DNA of 20,929 bases, from positions 1 to 20,929 of the forward strand of contig JANQXJ010000147.1 of assembly GCA_030729445.1 (NCBI GenBank), read 5' to 3'. Shown piece after piece: positions 13,946-20,929 of the stretch. The stretch is from Limnohabitans sp. (GTDB taxonomy: Bacteria > Pseudomonadota > Gammaproteobacteria > Burkholderiales > Burkholderiaceae_C). The notes under the pieces are model-generated. The model was not told the DNA's origin. It did not search any database and saw only the letters and a program-made list of their open reading frames with translations. Every line of letters begins with the position of its first letter. Within the stretch, counting starts at the first letter, position 1. Made by a program: the position numbers and the translations under genes.

Positions 13946-14228
13946 GAGTCACCTCGGGCGTGGGTGCGGGGGGAGTCGTGGGTGGGGGCGGGTTATTTTT
14001 CTTGACGGCTTGACGCTCGCGCCACCAGCGCGGCACCATGCCCAGCACACCCACCACCACACCCAGCGTGAAGGCAGACAGCACCACCAGCACCGTGGGG
14101 GCAGACCAGTAGGTGCTGAAAAAGAAGTTCACACGGGTTTCTTGCTGGTTATTCAGCGCAAAAGCAAACAGGGTGAAAAAAACAGCAGCTTTCAGCAACC
14201 ACTGAAGCAGCCAGAGCAGGCGTTTCAT
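13935..14228 (-). CDS. lapA: Lipopolysaccharide assembly protein A domain membrane protein
   Basis: A 97-residue protein with two membrane helices (about residues 5-25 and 43-65) separated by NNQQETRVNFFF, the LapA/YciS signature, then PRWWRERQAVKK and a Pro/Thr-rich cytoplasmic tail. LapA is the partner of LapB in lipopolysaccharide control. The ATG at 14226-14228 has GAGGT about 7 bases ahead. It overlaps lapB and lies 94 bases downstream of ihfB, the conserved ihfB-lapA-lapB order. The Pro-rich tail is longer than I would expect from the E. coli protein. Confidence 0.9.
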   Translation of the reverse strand: MKRLLWLLQWLLKAAVFFTLFAFALNNQQETRVNFFFSTYWSAPTVLVVLSAFTLGVVVGVLGMVPRWWRERQAVKKNNPPPPTTPPAPTPEVTHGA

Positions 14229-14252
14229 GAATGGACCTCGGTAGCTGGAACC

Positions 14253-14258
14253 ATTCTA
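14253..14258 (-). promoter_or_regulatory. Possible -10 element for lapA-lapB
   Basis: TAGAAT on the minus strand matches TATAAT at five of six positions and lies 24 bases ahead of the lapA ATG in the 94-base ihfB-lapA gap. No convincing -35 hexamer is visible, so it is only a candidate. Confidence 0.25.
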
Positions 14259-14322
14259 AAGGCCCACGCGAAAGAGTCCGTAGTGAGCCGGTGGATGTGC
14301 GCGCAGGCGTCAGCCATGCAGG

Positions 14323-14643
14323 TCATTTTGGTGCGTTTTCAGCGCTTTGGGTTTGAGCCAGGGTACCTGCATCGACAGCTTCTCGCAGCGCTTTGCCGGG
14401 CTTGAAATGGGGTACGCGCTTTTCAGGAATCTGAACGCTCTCACCGGAGCGTGGGTTGCGGCCCACACGGGGGGGGCGGCGGTTGATGGAAAAGCTGCCA
14501 AAGCCGCGAATCTCGATGCGGTGCCCTTTGACCAGCGCGTCGCTCATGGCGTCGAGCACCGTTTTGACGGCCAACTCGGCGTCACGGTGGGTCAATTGCG
14601 CGAAGCGGGCGGCGAGTTCTTCAACCAGATCGGAGCGGGTCAT
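14323..14643 (-). CDS. ihfB: Integration host factor beta subunit
   Basis: A 106-residue HU/IHF-family DNA-bending protein that works as a heterodimer with IhfA in recombination, replication and transcription. It starts MTRSDLVEELAARF, the IhfB signature, and has the beta-arm RGFGSFSINRRPPRVGRNPRSGE, where Pro64 is the residue that intercalates into DNA. The C-terminal HFKPGKALRE is also typical; the last about 15 residues are a low-conservation tail. It lies downstream of rpsA, separated by the rpsA terminator and a perfect palindrome, so it probably has its own promoter. Confidence 0.97.
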   Translation of the reverse strand: MTRSDLVEELAARFAQLTHRDAELAVKTVLDAMSDALVKGHRIEIRGFGSFSINRRPPRVGRNPRSGESVQIPEKRVPHFKPGKALREAVDAGTLAQTQSAENAPK

Positions 14644-14672
14644 GGGTGCAATTCTTTGTTTCAGTCACTTGC

Positions 14673-14687
14673 CGGTGCCAGGCACCG
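14673..14687. repeat. Perfect 15-base palindrome upstream of ihfB
   Basis: CGGTGCC, a single central A, and GGCACCG form a perfect inverted repeat. It lies between the rpsA terminator and the ihfB start, 29 bases from the ATG. With almost no loop it looks more like a dimeric-protein binding site or a dispersed palindrome than an RNA hairpin. Confidence 0.5.
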
Positions 14688-14692
14688 ACCTG

Positions 14693-14727
14693 AAAAAAGC
14701 CTGCCCCCATCACAGGGGCAGGCTTTT
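14693..14727 (-). terminator. Intrinsic terminator of rpsA
   Basis: On the minus strand AAAAGCCTGCCCC (from 14727) pairs with GGGGCAGGCTTTT (to 14695) over 13 bp with a 7-base loop, and the run continues to six T residues (14698-14693). It begins 30 bases past the rpsA stop. It should end most rpsA transcripts before ihfB. On the plus strand only four T residues follow. Confidence 0.92.
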
Positions 14728-14757
14728 CAGACAACGGACGTCATCAGATCACGAGGA

Positions 14758-16437
14758 TCAGTTGTTGTCGAGCTTGGCACGCAACAAGGCGCCCAGGCTG
14801 GTGGTGCCAGCGTTTTCGGTCTTGGCTTGCTGCGACAGAGAAGCCATGGCTTCTTGCTGGTCAGCTTGGTCTTTGGCCTTGATCGACAACTGGATGTTGC
14901 GGGTCTTGCGGTCCACGTTCACCACAACTGCGGTGACTTCGTCGCCGACTTTCAGCACATGGCTGGCGTCTTCTACGCGGTCACGCGAGATTTCGGACAC
15001 GCGCAGGTAACCCACGATGTCTTCGCCCAGGTCGATTTCAGCGCCCTTGGCATCCACGGTCTTGACCTTACCGGTGACGATTTGGCCTTTGTCGTTGATG
15101 GAGGTGAAGGTGGTGAAAGGATCGGAGTCGAGCTGTTTGATGCCCAAGCTGATGCGCTCGCGGTCCACGTCCACAGCCAAGACCAAAGCCTCGACTTCTT
15201 GACCCTTCTTGAATTCGCGCACGGCGTTTTCGCCGGTTTCGTTCCAAGACAGGTCAGACAGGTGCACCAAGCCGTCGATGCCGGCAGCCAAGCCCACGAA
15301 CACGCCGAAGTCGGTGATCGACTTGATCGGGCCCTTCACGCGGTCGCCGCGCTTGGTGTTCTGAGCAAACTCTTGCCATGGGTTGGCACGGCACTGCTTC
15401 ATGCCCAAGCTGATGCGGCGCTTGTCTTCGTCGATCTCGAGGACCATGACTTCGACTTCGTCACCCAAAGCAACGATCTTGGAAGGAGCCACGTTCTTGT
15501 TGGTCCAGTCCATTTCAGACACGTGCACCAAGCCTTCGATGCCTGGCTCGAGTTCCACAAACGCGCCGTAGTCGGCGATGTTGGTGATCTTGCCGAACAT
15601 GCGGGTGCTTTGTGGGTAGCGGCGGTTCACGCCCATCCATGGGTCGTCGCCCATTTGCTTCAGACCCAAGGACACGCGGTTCTTTTCGGTGTCGAACTTG
15701 AGGATCTTGGCAGTGATTTCCTGACCAGCAGTGACCACTTCGGAAGGGTGACGGACACGGCGCCATGCCATGTCGGTGATGTGCAGCAAGCCGTCGATGC
15801 CGCCCAGGTCCACGAATGCACCGTATTCGGTGATGTTCTTGACCACACCGTGAACGATGGAGCCTTCGCGCAATGTTTCCATCAGCTTGGCGCGCTCTTC
15901 GCCCATAGAGGCTTCCACCACAGCGCGGCGTGACAACACGACGTTGTTGCGTTTGCGGTCGAGTTTGATGACCTTGAATTCCAGGGTCTTGTTCTCATAG
16001 GGAGACAGGTCTTTGGTAGGACGTGTGTCGACCAAAGAGCCGGGCAAGAAAGCGCGGATGCCGTTGACCAAAACAGTCAGACCACCCTTGACTTTGCCGC
16101 TGGTCACGCCAGTGACGAATTCGCCGGATTCGAGGGCTTTTTCGAGGGACATCCACGAAGCCAAACGCTTGGCGGTGTCGCGCGACAAGATGGTGTCGCC
16201 GTAGCCGTTTTCGATGGAGCCAATGGCCACGGAGACAAAGTCGCCGACCTGGACTTCGACTTCACCCTGGTCGTTCTTGAACTCTTCGAGGGGAACATAC
16301 GACTCGGACTTGAGACCGGCGTTGACGACCACGAAGTTGTGTTCGATGCGCACCACTTCAGCGGTGATGACTTCACCAGGGCGCATTTCGGTACGTTGCA
16401 GGGATTCCTCAAAGAGGGCGGCAAAAGATTCAGACAT
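14758..16437 (-). CDS. rpsA: 30S ribosomal protein S1
   Basis: A 559-residue protein with six S1 RNA-binding domains, about residues 20-87, 105-171, 192-260, 277-347, 364-434 and 451-520, each with a G-x-F/Y-G/A-x-F-V-x-L type core (for example EYGAFVDLGGIDGLLH and DFGVFVGLAAGIDGLVH). It binds mRNA on the small ribosomal subunit and helps initiation on structured or weak ribosome sites. Length matches the E. coli protein. The ATG at 16435-16437 has GAGGAAA ahead. It lies in the conserved cmk-rpsA-ihfB order, with a 216-base structured leader and its own terminator. In E. coli S1 represses its own translation through the leader; similar control is possible here. Confidence 0.98.
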   Translation of the reverse strand: MSESFAALFEESLQRTEMRPGEVITAEVVRIEHNFVVVNAGLKSESYVPLEEFKNDQGEVEVQVGDFVSVAIGSIENGYGDTILSRDTAKRLASWMSLEKALESGEFVTGVTSGKVKGGLTVLVNGIRAFLPGSLVDTRPTKDLSPYENKTLEFKVIKLDRKRNNVVLSRRAVVEASMGEERAKLMETLREGSIVHGVVKNITEYGAFVDLGGIDGLLHITDMAWRRVRHPSEVVTAGQEITAKILKFDTEKNRVSLGLKQMGDDPWMGVNRRYPQSTRMFGKITNIADYGAFVELEPGIEGLVHVSEMDWTNKNVAPSKIVALGDEVEVMVLEIDEDKRRISLGMKQCRANPWQEFAQNTKRGDRVKGPIKSITDFGVFVGLAAGIDGLVHLSDLSWNETGENAVREFKKGQEVEALVLAVDVDRERISLGIKQLDSDPFTTFTSINDKGQIVTGKVKTVDAKGAEIDLGEDIVGYLRVSEISRDRVEDASHVLKVGDEVTAVVVNVDRKTRNIQLSIKAKDQADQQEAMASLSQQAKTENAGTTSLGALLRAKLDNN

Positions 16438-16653
16438 GTGATTTCCTCATCCACGGGTGCAGGACTGACGAGCGCGACATGCGTCGTTTCCAGGAGCTGA
16501 CTGTGGCGATTGGTTTGCGGTGTGAACCGCGGTTGGTTTTAAAAAACCACCTGGCCAGTGTGCAAGCTGCACGAGGAGAGCCGGGTGGAACTTCAGGTTA
16601 GCCCATAAAACATGGGCTGGGGTGGCCGTTGTCAGTGGGTCAACTTCTGTCGA
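16438..16653 (-). promoter_or_regulatory. rpsA leader with several inverted repeats and a possible promoter
   Basis: The 216-base gap between cmk and rpsA holds no gene I can support. Reading toward rpsA: AGCCCAT/ATGGGCT (16600-16618) is a perfect 7-bp stem with a 5-base loop, 35 bases past cmk. TTGCAC (16560-16565), 17 bases, TTAAAA (16537-16542) could be a weak promoter. TGGTTTT/AAAACCA (16534-16549) is a perfect 7-bp repeat with a 2-base gap. AACCGCGGTT (16525-16534) is a 10-base palindrome that overlaps GCGGT/ACCGC (16517-16530), so the two exclude each other. None ends in a T run. The layout would suit autogenous control by S1, but this is inference. Confidence 0.45.
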
Positions 16654-18645
16654 TCAACCGAAAACCTGCCGGCTTTGCCACCAGACCATCACCTGTTCCA
16701 CCGAGGTTTCGATGGTCAAGGACGAGTTGTCCAGTTGCAAGGCATCTTGTGCGGGCTTGAGTGGCGCGACGCTGCGGGACATGTCCCGTGCATCACGTGC
16801 TTCCAAGTCAGCGCGAAGAGCGTCGATATTAGCCGAAAAACCCTTAGAAATCAATTGCTTATGGCGTCTTTCGGCCCGTTTGGCGGCGCTGGCGGTCAAA
16901 AATACCTTCAACGGGGCGTTCGGGAAGATCACGGTGCCCATGTCGCGGCCGTCTGCCAGCAGACCGGGCAGGCGCTGAAAGCTTTGCTGCAGATCGACCA
17001 GCGCATCGCGCACAGCGGGCAAGACCGACACTTTGGACGCGTTCATGCCACCTTGTTCGCTGCGGATCGCATCGGTCACGTCAACGTTGTTCAGCAGGAC
17101 CTGCTCGCCTTCAAAGTGCACGGGCAGACTGCGGGCCAATTTTGCAATCGCAGCTTCATCGGTGGCTTCCAAGGTCAGGCCCGCTTGCAAAGCGGCATGG
17201 GCGGTCACGCGGTAGAGCGCGCCCGAGTCCAGGTAGTGGTAACCCAACTGCGCCGCCACGCGGCTGGCCAGCGTGCCTTTGCCCGAGGCTGTGGGGCCGT
17301 CGATGCAGATAACCGGGATGTTGGTGGCTGCCGTGTGCGCCACCGAGAACAGGGCCTCGAAGTAGTCGGGGAAGGTCTTGGCGACGCACTTGGGGTCTTC
17401 GATGCGCACCGGGACTTGGTCGGCGTTGAAGGCCGCCAGCGAGAAGCACATGGCCACACGGTGGTCGTCGTAGGTGTGGATGCTGGCGCGTTGCCACTGG
17501 CCGTGGGGCAAGGGGTGGATGGTGATCCAGTCCGGGCCTTCTTCCACAGTAGCCCCAAGCTTGCGGCTTTCGTTGGCCATGGCCGTAATGCGGTCGGTTT
17601 CTTTCACGCGCCAGCTGGCGATGTTGCGCAGCGTCGTTGGGCCGTCGGCATACAGCGCCATCACGGCCAGCGTCATGGCGGCGTCGGGGATGTGGTTGCA
17701 GTCGAGCGTGATGCCTTTGAGCGGCCACGAACCGCGCTGGATTTCGAGCCAGTTGGGGCCGCTGGTGATTTGGGCACCCATTTGGGCTGCAGCGTCCATG
17801 AAGCGGATGTCGCCTTGGATGGAGTCGGCTCCCACGCCTTGAATGCGGATGCCCTTGCCTTGCGCGATGGCCCCGAGTGCGATGAAGTAGCTGGCCGAAG
17901 ACGCATCGGCTTCGACGTGGATCGTGCCGGGCGACTGGTAACGGCTGCCCGCCGGGATGACAAAGCGTTCCCAGCCTTGGCGCTCCACGGCAATGCCGTA
18001 GCGTGCCAGCAGGTTGAGCGTGATTTCGATGTAAGGCTTGCTGATGAGCTCGCCCACCACCTCGATGGTGATGGCGCGGTCCTGCGCAGCCAAGGGCAGG
18101 GCCATCAGCAAGGCGGTGAGGAATTGGCTGGATACATCGCCACGAACGGGGATGGGTTTGTCCAGTTGGAGCGAAGGCTGGCGCACGCGCAGCGGTGGGT
18201 AGCCCTCGTTGCCAAGATAGTCGATGGCGCAACCCAACTCGCGCAGGGCGTCCACGAGGTCGCCAATCGGGCGCTCGTGCATGCGGGGCACGCCTTTGAG
18301 CGTGAAGTCGCCGCCTTGCACCGCCAACGCAGCGGTGAGCGGGCGCATGGCGGTGCCTGCGTTGCCCATGAAAAACTCAATCGCCTCAGTCGGCCATTCG
18401 CTGCCGCCCAGGCCGGTGATGGTCACCGTGGTGCCTGCCACTTCGACTCCACAGCCCAGTTGGCGCAGCGCGGCCAGCATCACGCGGGTGTCGTCCGAGT
18501 CCAGCAGGTCGTGGACCACGGTGGTGCCTTGGCACAGTGCCGAGAGCAGCAGCACGCGGTTGGAGATGCTTTTGGAGCCGGGCAGGGTGACGGTGCCGGA
18601 CGCGCCTTGCAGCGCGGGGAGGTCAAGGAAGGCGGTGGAGAACAT
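16654..18645 (-). CDS. aroA-cmk: Fused EPSP synthase (AroA) and cytidylate kinase (Cmk)
   Basis: One uninterrupted 663-residue frame. Residues 1 to about 435 are 3-phosphoshikimate 1-carboxyvinyltransferase: LPGSKSISNR (21-30), FMGNAGTAMRP (92-102), DASSASYFIALGA (247-259) and the catalytic VKETDRI (347-353) are intact and of the class I type. After a linker of about 10 residues, 444-663 are cytidylate kinase: P-loop GPTASGKGT (450-458), LDSGALYR, GRDMGTVIFP and RDARDMSRSVAPL. The first half joins shikimate-3-phosphate and PEP toward chorismate; the second phosphorylates CMP and dCMP. I chose the ATG at 18643-18645, 4 bases after the tyrA stop; an upstream ATG at 18711 would add 22 residues overlapping tyrA. 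Such fusions are known in Comamonadaceae, to my knowledge. Confidence 0.95.
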   Translation of the reverse strand: MFSTAFLDLPALQGASGTVTLPGSKSISNRVLLLSALCQGTTVVHDLLDSDDTRVMLAALRQLGCGVEVAGTTVTITGLGGSEWPTEAIEFFMGNAGTAMRPLTAALAVQGGDFTLKGVPRMHERPIGDLVDALRELGCAIDYLGNEGYPPLRVRQPSLQLDKPIPVRGDVSSQFLTALLMALPLAAQDRAITIEVVGELISKPYIEITLNLLARYGIAVERQGWERFVIPAGSRYQSPGTIHVEADASSASYFIALGAIAQGKGIRIQGVGADSIQGDIRFMDAAAQMGAQITSGPNWLEIQRGSWPLKGITLDCNHIPDAAMTLAVMALYADGPTTLRNIASWRVKETDRITAMANESRKLGATVEEGPDWITIHPLPHGQWQRASIHTYDDHRVAMCFSLAAFNADQVPVRIEDPKCVAKTFPDYFEALFSVAHTAATNIPVICIDGPTASGKGTLASRVAAQLGYHYLDSGALYRVTAHAALQAGLTLEATDEAAIAKLARSLPVHFEGEQVLLNNVDVTDAIRSEQGGMNASKVSVLPAVRDALVDLQQSFQRLPGLLADGRDMGTVIFPNAPLKVFLTASAAKRAERRHKQLISKGFSANIDALRADLEARDARDMSRSVAPLKPAQDALQLDNSSLTIETSVEQVMVWWQSRQVFG

Positions 18646-18649
18646 GGGG

Positions 18650-19546
18650 TCAGTCTTCAGAGGCTTTGTTGCAAGCGTTGCCCGCTTGCAGCGTCCAGGC
18701 CGAGCGCACATCGCTGGCTTGTTGAATCAGCTGCTGCAGCGCGGCGGTGTCGCCTTGCTTCAAGGTGTTTTCAAATTGATCAAGCGCCGCGCGAAAGTGC
18801 GCCATCTGCGTGAGCACTTCTGCCTGGTTGGCGCTGAGGATGTCACGCCAGACCGAGGCGTCAGATGCTGCGATGCGAGAAAAGTCCCGAAAGCCTGGGC
18901 CTGCCATCTCCAAAAACGAAGCGCCTTGGGGCTGAGCCGTGAGCGCATTGACAGCCGCAAAAGCCAAGAGGTGAGGCAGGTGGCTGACGGCCGCAAAAGT
19001 GGCGTCATGCGCCTCGGGGGTCATATGACTCACATGGCTACCGATGGCGGTCCACACCTCGCTCGCCGTTTTAATTTGGCGGATGCTGTTTTGCGGCAGG
19101 GGCGTGAGGATGGTGCGTCTGTCTTGGTAGAGCGAACCCTCTGCGTGTTCGATGCCTGCCACCTCTTTGCCCGCAATCGGGTGTGCGGGCACAAAGCAGT
19201 TCAGGCGCTCGCCCAAAGCGGCCTGGGCCGCAGCGATCACGTCACATTTGGTGGAGCCTACATCCATCAGCAAAGCGTTGGCAGACAGGACATCCCGCAT
19301 CGCGGCAAAGCTGGCGTGCATGGCGCCCACGGGTACGGCCAGCAAGACCAAATCGGCACCTTGCACGGCATCGGCCACGCTGGCGCAGGCTTGGTCGATG
19401 ACACTCAGCTGAACGGCGCGTTGGCGTGTTTTTTCGGAGGCGCTGAAACCGGTGATGTGCTGCACCAAGCCCGCTTGGCGCAGGGCGAGCGCAAACGAGC
19501 CGCCCATCAGGCCGCAGCCAATCAGGGCCAGACGTTCAAATTTCAC
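18650..19546 (-). CDS. tyrA: Prephenate/arogenate dehydrogenase family protein
   Basis: A 298-residue enzyme of tyrosine synthesis that oxidatively decarboxylates prephenate (or arogenate) with NAD(P). The Rossmann loop is LALIGCGLMGGSFA (about residues 7-19). ADLVLLAVPVGAM, DVGSTKCDVIAAA and the substrate-binding HPIAGKEVAGIEHA follow. There is no chorismate mutase domain, so it is the monofunctional type. I chose GTG at 19544-19546, 7 bases after the pheA stop and just after a GAGGG ribosome site; the longer frame starting at 19711 is the shadow of pheA. Which substrate and cofactor it prefers cannot be told from motifs alone. Confidence 0.93.
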   Translation of the reverse strand: MKFERLALIGCGLMGGSFALALRQAGLVQHITGFSASEKTRQRAVQLSVIDQACASVADAVQGADLVLLAVPVGAMHASFAAMRDVLSANALLMDVGSTKCDVIAAAQAALGERLNCFVPAHPIAGKEVAGIEHAEGSLYQDRRTILTPLPQNSIRQIKTASEVWTAIGSHVSHMTPEAHDATFAAVSHLPHLLAFAAVNALTAQPQGASFLEMAGPGFRDFSRIAASDASVWRDILSANQAEVLTQMAHFRAALDQFENTLKQGDTAALQQLIQQASDVRSAWTLQAGNACNKASED

Positions 19547-19553
19547 CGCGCCC

Positions 19554-20654
19554 TCACTCAGGCACGGGGTAGGAACCCAGCACCTTGTAGAACGCGCACA
19601 GGCCTTGCAACTCTTGCAGGGCTGCGGCCACATGCGGCTCGCTGATGTGGCCTTGCAGGTCGATGTAGAAGTAATACTCCCACTGACCGGATTTGGCGGG
19701 GCGGGACTCAAAACGCGTCATGGACACGCCGTTGTTTTTGAGTGGCACCAACAAGTCGTGCACCGCACCGGGGCGGTTGGGCACCGACACCACGAGGCTG
19801 GTGCAGTCCTTACCCGAGGCTGGCGGCGTGGCCAGGGTTTGGGGCAAAGTGATCACAGCAAAACGCGTGCGGTTGAAAGCCTCGTCCTGGATGGCATGGT
19901 GCACGATGTGCAGGCCAAACTGGCTGGCGGCGCGTTCGCTGGCCAGTGCTGCCCAGGCCGGGTTGGTGGCCGCTAAGCGAGCGCCTTCGGCGTTGCTCGA
20001 CACGGCGCGGCGCTCCACATGCGGCAGGTGCTTGGACAACCAGCCCTGGCACTGGGCCAGCGCTTGGGGGTGGGCCATCACGACCTCGATGCCCGCGTCG
20101 GAGTTGAGTTGGCGCAGCAAATTGAAGCGCACCTGCAGGCTGACTTCACCCACCACATGCACGGGCGAGCGCAAGAACAAATCGAGCGAGCGTGCGACCA
20201 CGCCTTCGGTGGAGTTTTCCATCCCGACCACGCCATATTGGGCGGTGCCCGCAGCGGTGGCGTGGAAGACTTCGTCGAAGTTGGCGCAGTAAATCAGGTT
20301 GGCAGCGCTGCCAAAGAACTCGATGGCCGCTTGTTCGCAAAATGTGCCTTGGGGCCCAAGCACCGCCACGCGTTGCGGCGCTTCGAGCGCAAGGCACGCC
20401 GACATGATCTCGCGCCAGATGGAGGCGACGTGTTCGTTTTTGAGTGGTCCTGGGTTGGCGCTGGTGATCTTGTCGATGACTTGCGCCACGCGGTCGGGGC
20501 GGAAGAAGGGTGAGCCTTCGGCACGTTTGATCTCGCCCACTTGTTCGGCCACATGGGCACGTTGGTTCAGCAGGCTCAGCAGTTGTTTGTCCAGCGCGTC
20601 GATTTGCACACGCAAAGCGCCCAAGGCGTCCGACTGAATGGGTTGTTTGCTCAT
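19554..20654 (-). CDS. pheA: Bifunctional chorismate mutase / prephenate dehydratase (P-protein)
   Basis: A 366-residue protein with three domains. Residues about 8-92 are an AroQ-type chorismate mutase (LRVQIDALDKQLLSLLNQR, then FFRPDRVAQVI). Residues about 95-272 are prephenate dehydratase, from VAVLGPQGTF (97-105) to the catalytic NRTRFAVI (261-268). An ACT regulatory domain follows at about 285-362, with GAVHDLL (296-302) and ESRP (316-319), the motifs that bind phenylalanine; feedback inhibition by Phe is expected. It converts chorismate via prephenate to phenylpyruvate. The ATG at 20652-20654 lacks a strong ribosome site. It follows serC after a 221-base gap and is tightly followed by tyrA. 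Confidence 0.97.
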   Translation of the reverse strand: MSKQPIQSDALGALRVQIDALDKQLLSLLNQRAHVAEQVGEIKRAEGSPFFRPDRVAQVIDKITSANPGPLKNEHVASIWREIMSACLALEAPQRVAVLGPQGTFCEQAAIEFFGSAANLIYCANFDEVFHATAAGTAQYGVVGMENSTEGVVARSLDLFLRSPVHVVGEVSLQVRFNLLRQLNSDAGIEVVMAHPQALAQCQGWLSKHLPHVERRAVSSNAEGARLAATNPAWAALASERAASQFGLHIVHHAIQDEAFNRTRFAVITLPQTLATPPASGKDCTSLVVSVPNRPGAVHDLLVPLKNNGVSMTRFESRPAKSGQWEYYFYIDLQGHISEPHVAAALQELQGLCAFYKVLGSYPVPE

Positions 20655-20680
20655 GGTGTGAATTTCAAGTTTGCAAGAAA

Positions 20681-20868
20681 GACTGCCGCGCTTCGCTCGC
20701 AGTGACAGTAAAAAAGACGGTCATGCCCAGACAAGAGGTTTGCGTCAGTTCGAGGGCTGGAGCCCGGTCAAGAGTTGGAGACAGTTCGAGTGTTAGGGCT
20801 GCCGAGTCTGGGCCGCTGTGGCATGAAAAATGATTCGTCATTGCGAGGAGCGAAGCGACGCGGCAATC
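20681..20868. repeat. Degenerate inverted-repeat element between serC and pheA
   Basis: The outer arms are GACTGCCGCG...CTTCGCTCGCAGTGAC at 20681-20706 and GTCATTGCGAGGAGCGAAGC...GGCAATC at 20837-20868. They are reverse complements apart from two small gaps and two mismatches. An inner pair, TCATGCCCAGAC (20711-20722) and GTCTGGG...GGCATGA (20806-20825), is also complementary with an insertion. The outer motif (CATTGCGAGGAGCGAAGCGACG) is one I recognise as a recurrent intergenic palindromic repeat in many bacterial genomes. The element fills most of the 221-base gap and contains no gene I can support. A 78-codon open frame across it is a translation of the repeat. Confidence 0.65.
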
Positions 20869-20875
20869 CATGGCA

Positions 20876-20929
20876 TCAGGCACCGCGAGATTCAAATTCA
20901 CGCATATAGGCCACCAGTGCCTGCACGCC
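20876..20929 (-). CDS. serC: Phosphoserine aminotransferase, C-terminal end (cut by window edge)
   Basis: The last 17 codons and a TGA stop of a gene entering from the right edge: GVQALVAYMREFESRGA. This resembles the C-terminal helix of SerC, which ends with a G-V-x-A-L-x-x-[FY]-M-x-E-F-E pattern. SerC makes phosphoserine in serine synthesis. The position directly upstream of pheA matches the serC-pheA-tyrA-aroA order of proteobacteria. Only 17 residues are visible, so the call depends on context as much as on sequence. Confidence 0.75.
   Translation of the reverse strand, partial: GVQALVAYMREFESRGA

Noticed and set aside
14347..15933. Plus-strand open frame of 528 codons opposite ihfB and rpsA
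   Set aside because: Antisense to two conserved genes, no ribosome site and no domain. It even reads through the rpsA terminator, so it is not a real gene.
16612..18813. Plus-strand open frame of 733 codons opposite the aroA-cmk gene
   Set aside because: It is the longest open frame in the window but is a mirror of the fused gene's codon bias (G/C in third position leaves few antisense stops). No domain is recognisable.
20665..20901. Minus-strand 78-codon frame between serC and pheA
   Set aside because: Its sequence is a translation of the inverted-repeat element at 20681-20868 and it overlaps the serC end in another frame.
1..20929. CRISPR array, insertion sequence, prophage, tRNA or toxin-antitoxin system
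   Set aside because: No regularly spaced repeats, transposase or integrase motifs, tRNA-like cloverleaf, or small toxin/antitoxin pair could be seen on either strand. The gene content is core metabolism.

Overview
The window looks like core chromosome of a G+C-rich betaproteobacterium of the order Burkholderiales, most likely family Comamonadaceae. This rests on gene content and order: serC-pheA-tyrA-aroA/cmk-rpsA-ihfB-lapA-lapB, then leuC-leuD-leuB-asd-fimV-truA-trpF-trpB-trpA-accD. It also rests on the fused AroA-Cmk protein and on a TrpB tail that resembles the comamonad form. The lineage call is from memory of these families, not from a search. All complete genes read through without frameshifts. 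I see no insertion sequence, prophage, CRISPR array, tRNA or rRNA.

Almost everything is transcribed on the minus strand, so the biological order runs from the right edge to the left edge. From the right: the last codons of serC (serine), an intergenic segment carrying a degenerate inverted repeat, then pheA and tyrA (phenylalanine and tyrosine branches after chorismate). Next comes a fused aroA-cmk gene (EPSP synthase plus CMP kinase), a 216-base leader with several inverted repeats, and rpsA (ribosomal protein S1) ending at a strong intrinsic terminator. ihfB (DNA bending protein), lapA and lapB (control of lipopolysaccharide synthesis) follow.

The middle holds leuC-leuD-leuB (leucine), then a 250-base gap ahead of asd. 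That gap contains a possible leaderless 33-codon reading frame whose last codons are rich in Thr and Lys, followed by overlapping inverted repeats. asd makes aspartate semialdehyde, the precursor of Lys, Thr, Met and Ile, so this gap is the best candidate here for an undescribed regulatory element (attenuator-like). After asd come fimV, truA and trpF, linked by GTGA and ATGA stop/start overlaps, then trpB, trpA and accD (acetyl-CoA carboxylase beta subunit).

At the left end accD converges on a plus-strand yggT-like membrane gene across a shared bidirectional terminator. yggT is divergent from a LON substrate-binding-domain gene with only 32 bases between start codons. The first 52 codons of lysS close the window. 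Functionally this is a housekeeping amino-acid, translation and envelope region; the points worth a second look are mostly intergenic.
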